Source: Bacillota bacterium (GTDB lineage: Bacteria > Bacillota > Sulfobacillia > JAJYWN01). Taken from it: 38,635 nt of DNA. The stretch lies in NCBI GenBank assembly GCA_021791495.1, contig JAJYWN010000054.1:1-38635 (forward strand), read 5' to 3'. Under the pieces are notes generated by a model. The model did not search any database. It had not been told where the DNA came from and saw only the letters and a list, made by a program, of their open reading frames with translations. A program made the position numbers and the translations under genes. Below are positions 17,332-25,044 of this stretch, in pieces (position 1 is the stretch's first letter; each line of letters opens with the position of its first letter).

Positions 17332-18744
17332 ATGTTTAGACAGTTTGGACTCGACCCCTTGCTTCTGAAGAACGTTGCGGAGCAAGGGTACACGGAACCG
17401 ACGCCCGTTCAGGTGTCGGCCATCCCACCGGCCATGGACGGCCACGACTTGGTAACGACCGCCGAAACAGGAAGTGGCAAGACAGCCGCATTCCTCCTCC
17501 CCATCATCCAGCGTCTCCTGACCGTCCCCCGTGGTGTGACCAGTGCCCTCATCCTCTGCCCGACGCGCGAGATCGCGCTGCAAACCTTGGGTGAGGCGAA
17601 GAAACTAGGCCGCGGTACCGGGCTGCGCTCCACCGCCATCTACGGCGGCGTAGGCTTCGAGCCGCAGATCCAGGACCTCCGGTCCGGATCGGACATCGTC
17701 GTCGCCACGCCGGGTCGCCTGCTGGACCATGTGGGGCGCGGTAACATCAACTTCAGGAGCCTGCGCACCCTCGTCCTGGACGAGGCCGATCGCATGCTGG
17801 ACATGGGCTTCCTGCCCGACCTGCGCCGGATCCTGGCTTTGCTGCCGAAGGACCGCCAGACTTTGCTTTACTCGGCCACCATGCCGGCGGAGATCGAGGC
17901 TCTGGCCGGACGGTTCATGCGGCGGCCCGTGCGGGTCTCCATCGGGCGGCCCAGCACTCCGCCCAGCACCATCAACCAGGCCGTCTTCGCGGTCGAGCAA
18001 GACGAGAAGACCGGTGTCCTCCTTTCCCTGATCCAGAAGGAACGGATGTACAGCGTCTTGGTGTTCACGCGGACCAAGCACCGGGCCGACCGTCTCGCCA
18101 GACAACTGGCGCGGGCCGGCCTACCAGCGGCCTGCATCCACGGGGACCGGTCGCAGCACCAGCGCGAGGCCGCTTTGGACGGGTTCCGGCGCGGGACTCA
18201 CCAGGTGCTGGTCGCCACGGACATCGCGGCGCGCGGCCTCGACATCCCGGGCGTGTCGCACGTCGTCAATTACGACCTGCCGCCGGTGCCGGAGGACTAC
18301 ATCCACCGCATCGGGCGAACGGCGCGCGCCGGAGCCGACGGGACGGCCTTCAGCCTTGTCACCAAGGATGACGGAGAGACCCTTCGGGACATCGAGTACA
18401 CCCTCGGGCGCGAGATTCCCCTGCTAGACCCGCCTGCTGCGGCTAGCCTGCCGGTCACGGCGACACCCCACAGGCGTGGAACGCCCGTGCACCGCCTCGA
18501 TACGCCGCGCGTCCAGCGGGCCGAGCAGGCCAAGAGTGGTCAAGGCGAGGACCAGAGCCACCGGCGTCACCGTTCCCGTAGCCGTGGACGCCACAGGGAT
18601 ACGGCCCGCCCGGTCGACCAGCCGCATGCCTTGTCCAAGGAACCGCCGGTCCTGGCCCAGGCTGAACGGTCAGTCCCGTCGAATCGCGACACCCAAGGTC
18701 ATACCCGCCGCCAACGCGTCATCACCATCACCGTCGCCAACTAG
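17332..18744 (+). CDS. DEAD-box ATP-dependent RNA helicase (RhlE-like)
   Basis: 470 residues with all helicase motifs in order: Q motif (FGLDPLLLKNVAEQGYTEPT), AETGSGKT, PTREIALQ, TPGRLLDH, DEAD, SAT, VFTRTKHRADRLA, ATDIAARGLDIP and HRIGRTARAG. The C-terminal tail of about 90 residues is Arg/Ser/His-rich (RRHRSRSRGRHRD), a likely RNA-binding extension as in RhlE and CshA relatives. The start is ATG at 17332 behind AGAGGTG; the earlier open frame lies inside the leader. Such helicases remodel rRNA or mRNA and are often cold-induced. The leader hairpin fits such regulation but does not prove it. Confidence 0.92.
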   Translation: MFRQFGLDPLLLKNVAEQGYTEPTPVQVSAIPPAMDGHDLVTTAETGSGKTAAFLLPIIQRLLTVPRGVTSALILCPTREIALQTLGEAKKLGRGTGLRSTAIYGGVGFEPQIQDLRSGSDIVVATPGRLLDHVGRGNINFRSLRTLVLDEADRMLDMGFLPDLRRILALLPKDRQTLLYSATMPAEIEALAGRFMRRPVRVSIGRPSTPPSTINQAVFAVEQDEKTGVLLSLIQKERMYSVLVFTRTKHRADRLARQLARAGLPAACIHGDRSQHQREAALDGFRRGTHQVLVATDIAARGLDIPGVSHVVNYDLPPVPEDYIHRIGRTARAGADGTAFSLVTKDDGETLRDIEYTLGREIPLLDPPAAASLPVTATPHRRGTPVHRLDTPRVQRAEQAKSGQGEDQSHRRHRSRSRGRHRDTARPVDQPHALSKEPPVLAQAERSVPSNRDTQGHTRRQRVITITVAN

Positions 18745-18763
18745 GCCCGCGTGAAAACGGCTT

Positions 18764-18801
18764 GCCCCCAGGCCAACACGGCCTGGGGGCTTTGGTTTGT
18801 T
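18764..18801 (+). terminator. Rho-independent terminator between helicase and LDH2 genes
   Basis: An 11-bp perfect stem GCCCCCAGGCC / GGCCTGGGGGC with a 5-nt loop, followed by TTTGGTTTGTT on the plus strand. On the minus strand it is followed by AAGCCGTTTTC, so it can also serve the convergent dehydrogenase gene. Confidence 0.9.
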
Positions 18802-18822
18802 CCCCAGCCGGGCGGGATGCCC

Positions 18823-19878
18823 TCACGCGCCGATCGGCTCCGGCATCTTCACCCCATACTTGGCCGCGAACTTCTCGATCTCCCGGATGGTCTCGTCGGC
18901 TACCTCGACCCCGTTGCCCTCGGTGGCCTGCTCTTTTTCGAACTCGATCTCGCCGGGCACGTAGATGCGGTCGATGCCCTGGGCGTGCCGCTGTGCGCGG
19001 ACTTCACGGATCATCCGGTCCATCCGGGTCTTGAACTTTACCACGTCCTCAAAAGCCGCCACGTCGATGGCCGCGAAGAAGTGGCCGACATCGCCCACGG
19101 ACTTGGTGGCGTACAAATGCCCGACCTCCAAGGTCACTGCCGCCCCCGGCAGCACCCCCGCCAAGACCTCCACCGCCATCGCCAGCCCCGACCCCTTGTA
19201 GGTCCCGAAGGGTAGCAGGACGCCGTTGATGGCCACATTGGCGTCGGTGGTCGGCACCCCTTCCTTGTCCATCGCCCAGGTAGGCGGGATGGGGACGCCC
19301 TTCTTCTGGGCCACCATGATCTTCCCCTTGGCCACCACGCTGGTGGCGCCGTCGTAGACCACCGGCCGCTCCTTCCCCGCCGGCACGCAGATGCAGATGG
19401 GGTTGGTGCCGAAGTAAGCGTCGCGCCCTCCCCAAGCGGCCATGGTGGCAGAGGCGTTGGTGAGGGAGATACCGATCATGTCGCGTTCCAAGGGCATCAT
19501 GCCGTAGTAGGCGGCGATGCCGAAATGGTTGCTGCCGCGCACGCCCACCATGCCGACCCCCGCCTTCGCGGCCTTCTCGATAGCCAGGCCCATGGCGAAC
19601 CGCGAGGTGACGGCGCCCCACCCGTTCTGCCCGTCCACCACGGCCGTGGCCAGCGATTCGCGGACCACCTTCGGTTCGGTCTTCTTCGCGATGAGCCCGG
19701 AGTCCAGCCGCGCGAGGTAGAGTGGCATGCGGATGACGCCGTGGGAATCGACGCCGCGCCGGTTGGCGGCCAGAAGGTTATCGGCCACAACGGCCGCGTC
19801 GCCGGGGTCCACACCGCCACCCGCCAGGAGGTCGCGGCACATGTCCTTCAGGTCTGAGAGACGGTAGCGGTTTGCCAT
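18823..19878 (-). CDS. Malate/L-lactate/ureidoglycolate dehydrogenase family (LDH2) oxidoreductase
   Basis: 351 residues of the LDH2/MDH2 NAD(P)-dependent dehydrogenase fold, which is unlike classical malate dehydrogenase. Motifs: RRGVDSHGVIRMPLYL with the catalytic His, GVRGSNHFGIAAYYG, FGTNPICICVPAG, and GTYKGSGLAMAVEVLAGVLPGA. The start is ATG at 19878, with AAAGGGGAG lying inside the 3' end of the preceding gene, 2 nt after that gene's stop. It oxidises or reduces a 2-hydroxyacid or 2-oxoacid such as malate, lactate, ureidoglycolate or sulfolactate. The family has broad specificity and the exact substrate is not evident. It is the last gene of a three-gene operon with a dipeptidase. Confidence 0.9.
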   Translation of the reverse strand: MANRYRLSDLKDMCRDLLAGGGVDPGDAAVVADNLLAANRRGVDSHGVIRMPLYLARLDSGLIAKKTEPKVVRESLATAVVDGQNGWGAVTSRFAMGLAIEKAAKAGVGMVGVRGSNHFGIAAYYGMMPLERDMIGISLTNASATMAAWGGRDAYFGTNPICICVPAGKERPVVYDGATSVVAKGKIMVAQKKGVPIPPTWAMDKEGVPTTDANVAINGVLLPFGTYKGSGLAMAVEVLAGVLPGAAVTLEVGHLYATKSVGDVGHFFAAIDVAAFEDVVKFKTRMDRMIREVRAQRHAQGIDRIYVPGEIEFEKEQATEGNGVEVADETIREIEKFAAKYGVKMPEPIGA

Positions 19879-19880
19879 AG

Positions 19881-20774
19881 TCACTTCTCCCCTTTGAGAG
19901 TCTGTGGTGTGCGCTTGCGGCAATCCAGGAAAACGAGGGTTAGGGCGGCCGCCCCCCAGGGTAGCAGGACGGCCCCGGTGAGGGGCGCAATCAAGAACAT
20001 CAGTGGCCCGGTGGCGGCCGAAAGCACATAGCCGACCGCAGCGGCGGCAACGATGATCAGGCCGGAAGCGGTTACGGGCGCCGGGTTTGCGCGGAAGAAG
20101 AAAAGGCTCTGACGCAGGGCGGCGACGGTGTCTTTCTCCTCCAGGACCACGGCGGGCAATGCCATGGAGAGGGCAAGGAAGGCCACTAGACCAGGGACCA
20201 CGAAGGCGGCCGTCCCCACCATGATGGCGCTGGCGGCCACGCCCGCCGTGGCTATCTGGCGCAAGAAGGCCTCGTACATCCAGCCGGGGGGACGCCCCGT
20301 CTTGGTGGTGGGCCTGCCGGTGGCGGGCGTGCCGGCGGCGGGCGCATTGCCGGCCCCGCCGGGTGCCTTGGCGGCCCGCCTGGGTGCCTTGGCGGCCGCG
20401 GGAGATCTACCGGCGTCAGGAAACTCGCCGACCGCGGCGGCCGTGGCCGCGATCAGCCTGGCCAGAGACCACGTGATGACGAGGAATACACCCACCAGAG
20501 CCACGCCCAGCAGAGGCAACGCCAGCGTGCCGAACACCTTCACCCAATATGGGTCCGGGGGGGTCACTTGCGGCGGCCGGACCTCGTGACGTGAGAGCAT
20601 GTAGGACACCAGGGCGAAGCTGGGTACCGTCCCGACCAGGAACAGGACAAGCGTGATGGCGGCAGCTACGAGGCCCTGCTTCAGGAAGATCGCGGGCCGG
20701 GCACGGAAGATGAGCAGCCACGCGCGACCCAAGGCGCTGGTCAGACTGGCCGCTGGTTTCTGGTCTCCGCTCAT
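19881..20774 (-). CDS. Hypothetical multi-pass membrane protein
   Basis: 297 residues; I do not recognise a named family. Hydrophobic segments lie at about 30-60, 85-115, 175-205, 225-250 and 255-280, with a short hydrophilic N-terminus. A cytoplasmic or extracytoplasmic loop of about 45 residues is Ala/Pro/Gly/Lys-rich (KAPRRAAKAPGGAGNAPAAG). No catalytic motif is evident. The start is ATG at 20774 behind GGGAGG. It sits between the M20 dipeptidase (54 nt upstream) and the LDH2 dehydrogenase (2 nt downstream), so it is co-transcribed with both. A transport or scaffold role is only a guess. Confidence 0.8.
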   Translation of the reverse strand: MSGDQKPAASLTSALGRAWLLIFRARPAIFLKQGLVAAAITLVLFLVGTVPSFALVSYMLSRHEVRPPQVTPPDPYWVKVFGTLALPLLGVALVGVFLVITWSLARLIAATAAAVGEFPDAGRSPAAAKAPRRAAKAPGGAGNAPAAGTPATGRPTTKTGRPPGWMYEAFLRQIATAGVAASAIMVGTAAFVVPGLVAFLALSMALPAVVLEEKDTVAALRQSLFFFRANPAPVTASGLIIVAAAAVGYVLSAATGPLMFLIAPLTGAVLLPWGAAALTLVFLDCRKRTPQTLKGEK

Positions 20775-20828
20775 TTCAGTCGCCTCCCTCCTCCGCTCTT
20801 CGCGCAGATGCCCGGGATCGCCCTGCTT

Positions 20829-22319
20829 TCAGTCCACCGTCGTATGAGCGTACTCCCAGAGGATGTGGGCCACAGCCTTGATCCCGGTCGTGTAGGCCCG
20901 CACGCTATGCCGCTCGTTCGGCGAGTGCATGCGGTTCTCGGGCGGCCCCAGGCGCACCCAGGTCCAGGGTAGGCCCATCACCTGAGAGAAGACGTAACCC
21001 GGTCCGGACCCTTCAATAGAGGGTTTCACCACGGGTGGTTTGCCGTAGGCGGCGGTGAGCCCTTTCAGAGCGGCGGCGACGATGGGTGAATCCGGGCTGG
21101 TCCGCCCCGCCGGCATCCCCGACGCCCGGGCTATCTCAATGTCGGTGAACCCGCCCGCATCAAGGTGGCGCCGCAGCGCCGCCGTGATCTTCTCCGGGTC
21201 CTGGTTCGGCACCATGCGCAGGTCCAGTTTCACGCGGGCCTCCGCCGGTAACACCGTCTTTGAGCCCGGTCCCTGGTAGCCGGACGTCAGCCCGGCGATG
21301 TTGCAGGTGGGGTCGAAAAAGAGGTGTTTCTGCAGCTCGAGGCCGGTCATCGGCCGCCCGGTCTTCCCGGCGCCGCTCGTCCCCGCCATGAAGGGGGAAT
21401 CGCCGACGTCCGCCTTGATCATGTCGTCGGTGATGGCGGACTGCTCTAACAACGCCAGTTCGGCGGCGGTCGGCGCCGCCACGTCGTCGTAGAAGCCGGG
21501 GATGAGGACGCGGCCGTCCGGCCCCTTGAGCGTGTTCAGGGCCCAGATGAGCCGCCACGCCGGGTTCTGGATGATGGGCGCCTTTCCAGAGTGCAGGTCG
21601 CGCGTGGGACCGCGGGCGATGAGTTCCAGGGAAAGCATACCTTTGATGCCAAGGAACATCTCCGAGCGCCAGTTGGCGAAGATGGTGCCGTCGACGGCCA
21701 GCAAGGTGTCGGCCTTGATGACGTCGGCGTACTCTCTCGAGATCCACCCCAGGTGCACGCTGCCGATCTCTTCCTCGCTCTCGATAATGAACTTGATGCG
21801 GAGGGGCAACGTGACGCCGGCTTCGCGGAAGGCCTGCACTGCCTTGATAGCGGCGTAGAAGTTTCCCTTGTCATCCACGGAGCCGCGGCCCCAGATGTAG
21901 TCGCCATAGAGGCGGGCGTCGAAGGGCGGGTGCTCCCAGGCATCAAGCGGCTCGACAGGCTGGACATCGTTATGGCCGTAGAAGAGGACGGTGCGCGTGG
22001 CGCCTGCGGCTCGGTTGTCCGCGCCCGCGGCACTTGCCGCGCGGGCCTCACCGTGCGCGGCGCCCGCTCCCCCGCTCACCCCGCATGCCGCGCCGCTCCC
22101 CACGCTCAGGTCTACCTCGGCGAAGATGGCCGGATAACCCGGGCTTTTCAGGAGCCGCGCCTGGAAACCGATGGTCCGGAAGTGCTCCACCAAGGCTTCG
22201 GCCGCCTCGACCACTCCCTGGTTCGTCGCCGACACGCTGGGGTGGCGGATGGCGTCTATCAGGTCTTCGACGTAACCGTCGATGTTCCGGTCGACGGTGG
22301 ACAGGACTTTAGAGAGCAT
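20829..22319 (-). CDS. M20 family dipeptidase (PepV/CNDP-like metallopeptidase)
   Basis: 496 residues. The metal-ligand motifs are FYGHNDVQP (HxD), IWGRGSVDDKGN (bridging Asp), ESEEEIGS (catalytic Glu pair), and a C-terminal HSPNERH histidine. The HNDVQP and VDDKG motifs place it with carnosinase-like M20 dipeptidases rather than ArgE. An Ala/Gly-rich stretch of about 30 residues sits just before the first ligand motif (about residues 75-105), where homologues are expected to have a short loop. The start is ATG at 22319 with AAGAGGTG 6 nt upstream. It likely cleaves dipeptides brought in by peptide transporters and is the first gene of the run with the membrane protein and LDH2 enzyme. Confidence 0.91.
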   Translation of the reverse strand: MLSKVLSTVDRNIDGYVEDLIDAIRHPSVSATNQGVVEAAEALVEHFRTIGFQARLLKSPGYPAIFAEVDLSVGSGAACGVSGGAGAAHGEARAASAAGADNRAAGATRTVLFYGHNDVQPVEPLDAWEHPPFDARLYGDYIWGRGSVDDKGNFYAAIKAVQAFREAGVTLPLRIKFIIESEEEIGSVHLGWISREYADVIKADTLLAVDGTIFANWRSEMFLGIKGMLSLELIARGPTRDLHSGKAPIIQNPAWRLIWALNTLKGPDGRVLIPGFYDDVAAPTAAELALLEQSAITDDMIKADVGDSPFMAGTSGAGKTGRPMTGLELQKHLFFDPTCNIAGLTSGYQGPGSKTVLPAEARVKLDLRMVPNQDPEKITAALRRHLDAGGFTDIEIARASGMPAGRTSPDSPIVAAALKGLTAAYGKPPVVKPSIEGSGPGYVFSQVMGLPWTWVRLGPPENRMHSPNERHSVRAYTTGIKAVAHILWEYAHTTVD

Positions 22320-22510
22320 AGACGCACCTCTTGAGCGAGCGGCGCAGGTCCGATTGCGCGCGAGTCCTGTTCTCGTGCCTGCAACCTCTCCCCGCCCGCC
22401 GGTTTGGTCTTTACTTTGACCTTTTCCCGTTCGTTTCCTACCCTCCCCCGGAGTACAAGGAGCGGCCTGGGGCGCCCAAAGCCAGTAGGCGTGGGACGCT
22501 CAAAACTGCG

Positions 22511-22542
22511 GCGACCGGCGTCTTCACCAAGACGCCGGTCGC
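22511..22542 (-). terminator. Terminator downstream of the selenoprotein gene
   Basis: A 14-bp perfect stem GCGACCGGCGTCTT / AAGACGCCGGTCGC with a 4-nt loop lies about 70 nt after the stop at 22610. On the minus strand it is followed by CGCAGTTTTGAG. The remaining 290 bp up to the M20 dipeptidase start shows only short repeats and a pyrimidine-rich stretch. Confidence 0.75.
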
Positions 22543-22609
22543 CTGACGTTGTCTCAAACTCGATTGTCGATTGTCAGTGAAACTCCTACATGACTAGACG
22601 ACCAAACGA

Positions 22610-23344
22610 CTAGATGACGATCTTATTCCCGGCGGCCTTCAGGACGTGCTGCAAGAAGACCTTCTCCGGCACAGCGCCTTCCACGGACACGGAATCGTTC
22701 ATGACCGTCTTGGGCACACCGCGGACCCTGTTCTCCTGGGCCCAATCCATGAACTCCGTAGCTTCCACCATGCTCCCGATGATATTGGCGTTCTCCAGCG
22801 CCATCTGGTGAGCCAGCCGCACCGCGGCCGGGCAGTACGGTCAGGTAGGGGTTACAAATACGTTGATTTTCACCGGGGATGTGATGGTCTTCAGCGCCGC
22901 CTTGGTCTCCGCGGAGAGCTTCCCCTCGCCTTTACCTACGTCGGTGATGCCGGCGATAAGTGACGCGAATTCGTACCCGCCTGGGAAACCGTAGAACCGC
23001 ACGCCGCGGTCCTTGCCCTCCGGGTCGAGGATAATCGCCGCCGGCGCCCGGTCGACTCCATACTCCTTGGCTTTCTCGGCGTCGCTATGAAGGTCGTAGA
23101 ACTGGGCCGTCATCTTATCCGATATGGTCGCCAGTTCCTCGAACAGCCCCTTCATCTCCGCGCAATACTCGCAGTCCTGACTCGCCGCACTCTCGTCTCC
23201 GGCCGGACCCGAGGCTCCCCCAGCCCCCTTGGCCCCCGCGCCGTCAAGCCCTTCGGTGAAGACCACCGCGGTCACTTTGCCGCTGGGGATCTCCTCGAAG
23301 GCTTTCTTGATGTAGTCGCGGTCCTTGTCGGAAATCATCGCCAT
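22610..23344 (-). CDS. Selenocysteine-containing glutaredoxin-like protein disulfide oxidoreductase
   Basis: 244 residues read through an in-frame UGA at 22843-22841 (Sec168). Two thioredoxin folds are visible. Domain 1 has CEYC (Cys58/Cys61) and a cis-Pro region RAPAAII. Domain 2 has FVTPT-U-PYCPAAVRLAHQM, where U takes the first position of the normal CPYC site, then the cis-Pro motif VRGVPKTV. Both halves are in the same frame and each resembles the two-domain PDO/Grx-like family of anaerobes, where the first position is normally Cys. A hairpin of the bacterial SECIS type starts 9 nt after the UGA. A Gly/Ala-rich insert of about 25 residues precedes CEYC. The start is ATG at 23344. Ordinary gene callers would split this into a 167-codon and a 70-codon gene. 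A sequencing error (TGC to TGA) is the main alternative. Confidence 0.88.
22813..22831 (-). promoter_or_regulatory. Bacterial SECIS hairpin
   Basis: On the minus strand the stem CCGGCCGC pairs with GCGGCTGG (8 bp, one G-U) around a GGU loop. The stem begins 9 nt and the loop 17 nt after the UGA, within the range known for bacterial SECIS elements. The loop carries the G and GU that SelB recognises in known elements. The structure was seen by hand pairing. Confidence 0.75.
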
Positions 23345-23443
23345 GCTCCCAATTCTCCTTCCACGCCCGCCTCTTCGTGACTTGCCTTCTTCACATCAGC
23401 TTTGTTTTCGCTCCGTACAGGAGTTTTCCCCCATCTGGCGCGC

Positions 23444-23764
23444 TTACGACGGTCTCAAAGTAATCGAGATGTCTCGTGGGAACGAGACGCCGACCTCAGC
23501 CTCGATAGCTTTCAGAATCCCCGCGGCCACCGGACATCCCGGATGGCGGGTATGCTTGCCCAGGATCTTGCAGACCTCGGTGTCCCGGCCCGGGCCGAAG
23601 ACCTCGCTCAGAGCCGGCAGATCGGCAAGTTCGTCGGCGGCTTCCTGGACGTTCGGACACTCACTCATCATCTCAATGTGGACTCTCTGTTTGTCGGGCG
23701 TGGCCGTGACATTGACGACTGTGCTGAATCCACAGTTTCCAGCGTTTATCTCTGCGGTGATCAT
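23444..23764 (-). CDS. Small conserved cysteine-bearing protein of unknown function
   Basis: 106 residues, cytoplasmic, with four cysteines in NAGNCGF, MSECPNV, TEVCKIL and HPGCPVAAG. It resembles a small conserved hypothetical family of anaerobic Bacillota (DUF6951-like; recalled, not searched), whose cysteine positions suggest a metal or Fe-S site. The start ATG at 23764 has GGAGGG about 13 nt upstream, slightly far. It lies 99 nt before the selenoprotein gene on the same strand, behind a promoter with TATAAT at 23832-23827. The two probably form a redox-related operon. Confidence 0.75.
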   Translation of the reverse strand: MITAEINAGNCGFSTVVNVTATPDKQRVHIEMMSECPNVQEAADELADLPALSEVFGPGRDTEVCKILGKHTRHPGCPVAAGILKAIEAEVGVSFPRDISITLRPS

Positions 23765-23826
23765 GGCGGCGTTCTGCCCTCCAATCTGGCTATAGGTTGT
23801 ATACTTTGGATACTTGTCACGACGCG

Positions 23827-23855
23827 ATTATACCCCGTGGGGTATTCTCAGACCA
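23827..23855 (-). promoter_or_regulatory. Minus-strand promoter with CsoR/CstR-like operator in the spacer
   Basis: TATAAT (23832-23827) lies about 55 nt before the start at 23764. The -35 (TGGTCT, 17-nt spacer) is poor. Between them is the palindrome ATACCCC-GT-GGGGTAT (23830-23845), which resembles operators of the CsoR/CstR family (copper or persulfide sensors). On the plus strand a weak TTGGAT-17-TATACC overlaps the same palindrome and could drive the PdxA-like gene. The elements are seen; the regulator is inferred, as no CsoR-type gene is in the window. Confidence 0.5.
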
Positions 23856-23988
23856 CATGTTATCGGCTGTCGCACGTGCCGTCAAGCTAATCTCAAGGGA
23901 ACGCGGTGGGAAAAGCGAATCCTTGGGGGCGGGCGCCTCGCGCTCGCTCAGACAAGACATATCTGATAGACAAGGGTGACCGACGGAA

Positions 23989-24987
23989 ATGACACGCATA
24001 GCTGTGACCATGGGAGACCCGGCCGGCATCGGGCCGGAAGTGGTGACCCTGGCGCTGGTAAGTATGGCTCTGGAACGCGGGCGGAGCGGAGCGGCCGCCA
24101 AGGTAGCGGGGTCGGCTCCTGCTTCCGACATCCCCGAGGTGGTGGTCGTCGGCAGCAAGACCCTCCTTGAAAAGTCCGCCGCGCTTTACCGCGTGACGTT
24201 ACCCTTCGTGAAAATCGTGGACCCGTCCCCCCTTGGCCCCGATCAGGCGCCGGTGGGCCGGGTCTCCGCCGCGGCCGGCGACGCCGCGTACGCCTACGTC
24301 AAGGAGGCCACGCGCATGGCCCTGGCCGGCGAAGTCGATGCCGTGGCCACCGCGCCCTTGAACAAGGAAGCGCTGGTCGCCGCCAAGGTCCCCTATCTCG
24401 ACCACACCACGGCGCTGGCCGGTCTCACCGGCGTGCCCGAGGGCATCACGATGTTCGAGACCGGGCGACTGCGCGTCGTGTTCCTCACCCGCCACATGTC
24501 CCTGCGCCGCGCTCTGGACGATATCACCCACCAGCGTCTCTTCGAATTCTTGACTCTGGTGAGGGACGCCGCCCGGCTGCAACTGGGCATGGACCATCCG
24601 AAGATCGCCGTGGCCGCCCTGAACCCCCATGCCGGCGAGGGCGGGCTGTTCGGCGACGAAGAAGCCCGCGAGATCGCGCCGGCCGTGGCCGACGCCCGGA
24701 GGATGGGGATGGACGTCGTGGGTCCGGTGCCGGCCGACGCCGTCTTCCACCGCGGCGCCAAGGGCGACTACGACCTGGTGGTCTCGCTCTACCACGACCA
24801 GGGGCACGTCGCCGCGAAAACCTTGGACTTCGAGGGCACCATCAGCATCACCCTGGGACTCCCTTTCATCCGGACGTCGGTGGACCACGGCACCGCCTTC
24901 GACATCGCCGGCCGCGGCCTGGCCTCGGGCCGGAGCATGGCCCTGGCCATCGAGGCCGCGGCCCGCTACAGTTCCCGGAAATCCTAG
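23989..24987 (+). CDS. PdxA-family dehydrogenase (4-hydroxythreonine-4-phosphate / 4-phospho-threonate or erythronate type)
   Basis: 332 residues with the family signatures MGDPAGIGPEV at the N-terminus, HTTALAGLTG, FLTRHMSLRRALDDI, NPHAGEGGLFGDEE and SVDHGTAFDIAG. The metal/substrate motif reads YHDQGHVAAK, close to HDQGHIxxK of the PdxA2/DenD-like catabolic branch and unlike the HDQGLIPFK of classic PdxA. It probably oxidises a phosphorylated four-carbon hydroxyacid with loss of CO2. A short Ala/Gly insertion (about residues 31-45) is present. The start ATG at 23989 has a weak upstream site (GACGG). No vitamin B6 genes are nearby, so the catabolic reading is slightly favoured. Confidence 0.85.
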   Translation: MTRIAVTMGDPAGIGPEVVTLALVSMALERGRSGAAAKVAGSAPASDIPEVVVVGSKTLLEKSAALYRVTLPFVKIVDPSPLGPDQAPVGRVSAAAGDAAYAYVKEATRMALAGEVDAVATAPLNKEALVAAKVPYLDHTTALAGLTGVPEGITMFETGRLRVVFLTRHMSLRRALDDITHQRLFEFLTLVRDAARLQLGMDHPKIAVAALNPHAGEGGLFGDEEAREIAPAVADARRMGMDVVGPVPADAVFHRGAKGDYDLVVSLYHDQGHVAAKTLDFEGTISITLGLPFIRTSVDHGTAFDIAGRGLASGRSMALAIEAAARYSSRKS

Positions 24988-25044
24988 ACGGGCGAGGGTA
25001 CTCCGGTAGCTCAGGGTTAGTCTCTCTAGGGAGGCGGCGCGACG

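Noticed and set aside
22610-22822. Separate 70-codon gene starting at the ATG after the selenoprotein UGA
   Set aside because: No ribosome binding site at that ATG, and the segment lacks the first half of a thioredoxin fold; it reads naturally as the end of the selenoprotein.
24988-25044. tRNA-like words (GGTAGCTCAG) before the OmpR regulator
   Set aside because: Only 57 bp of space, no acceptor or anticodon stems can be formed.
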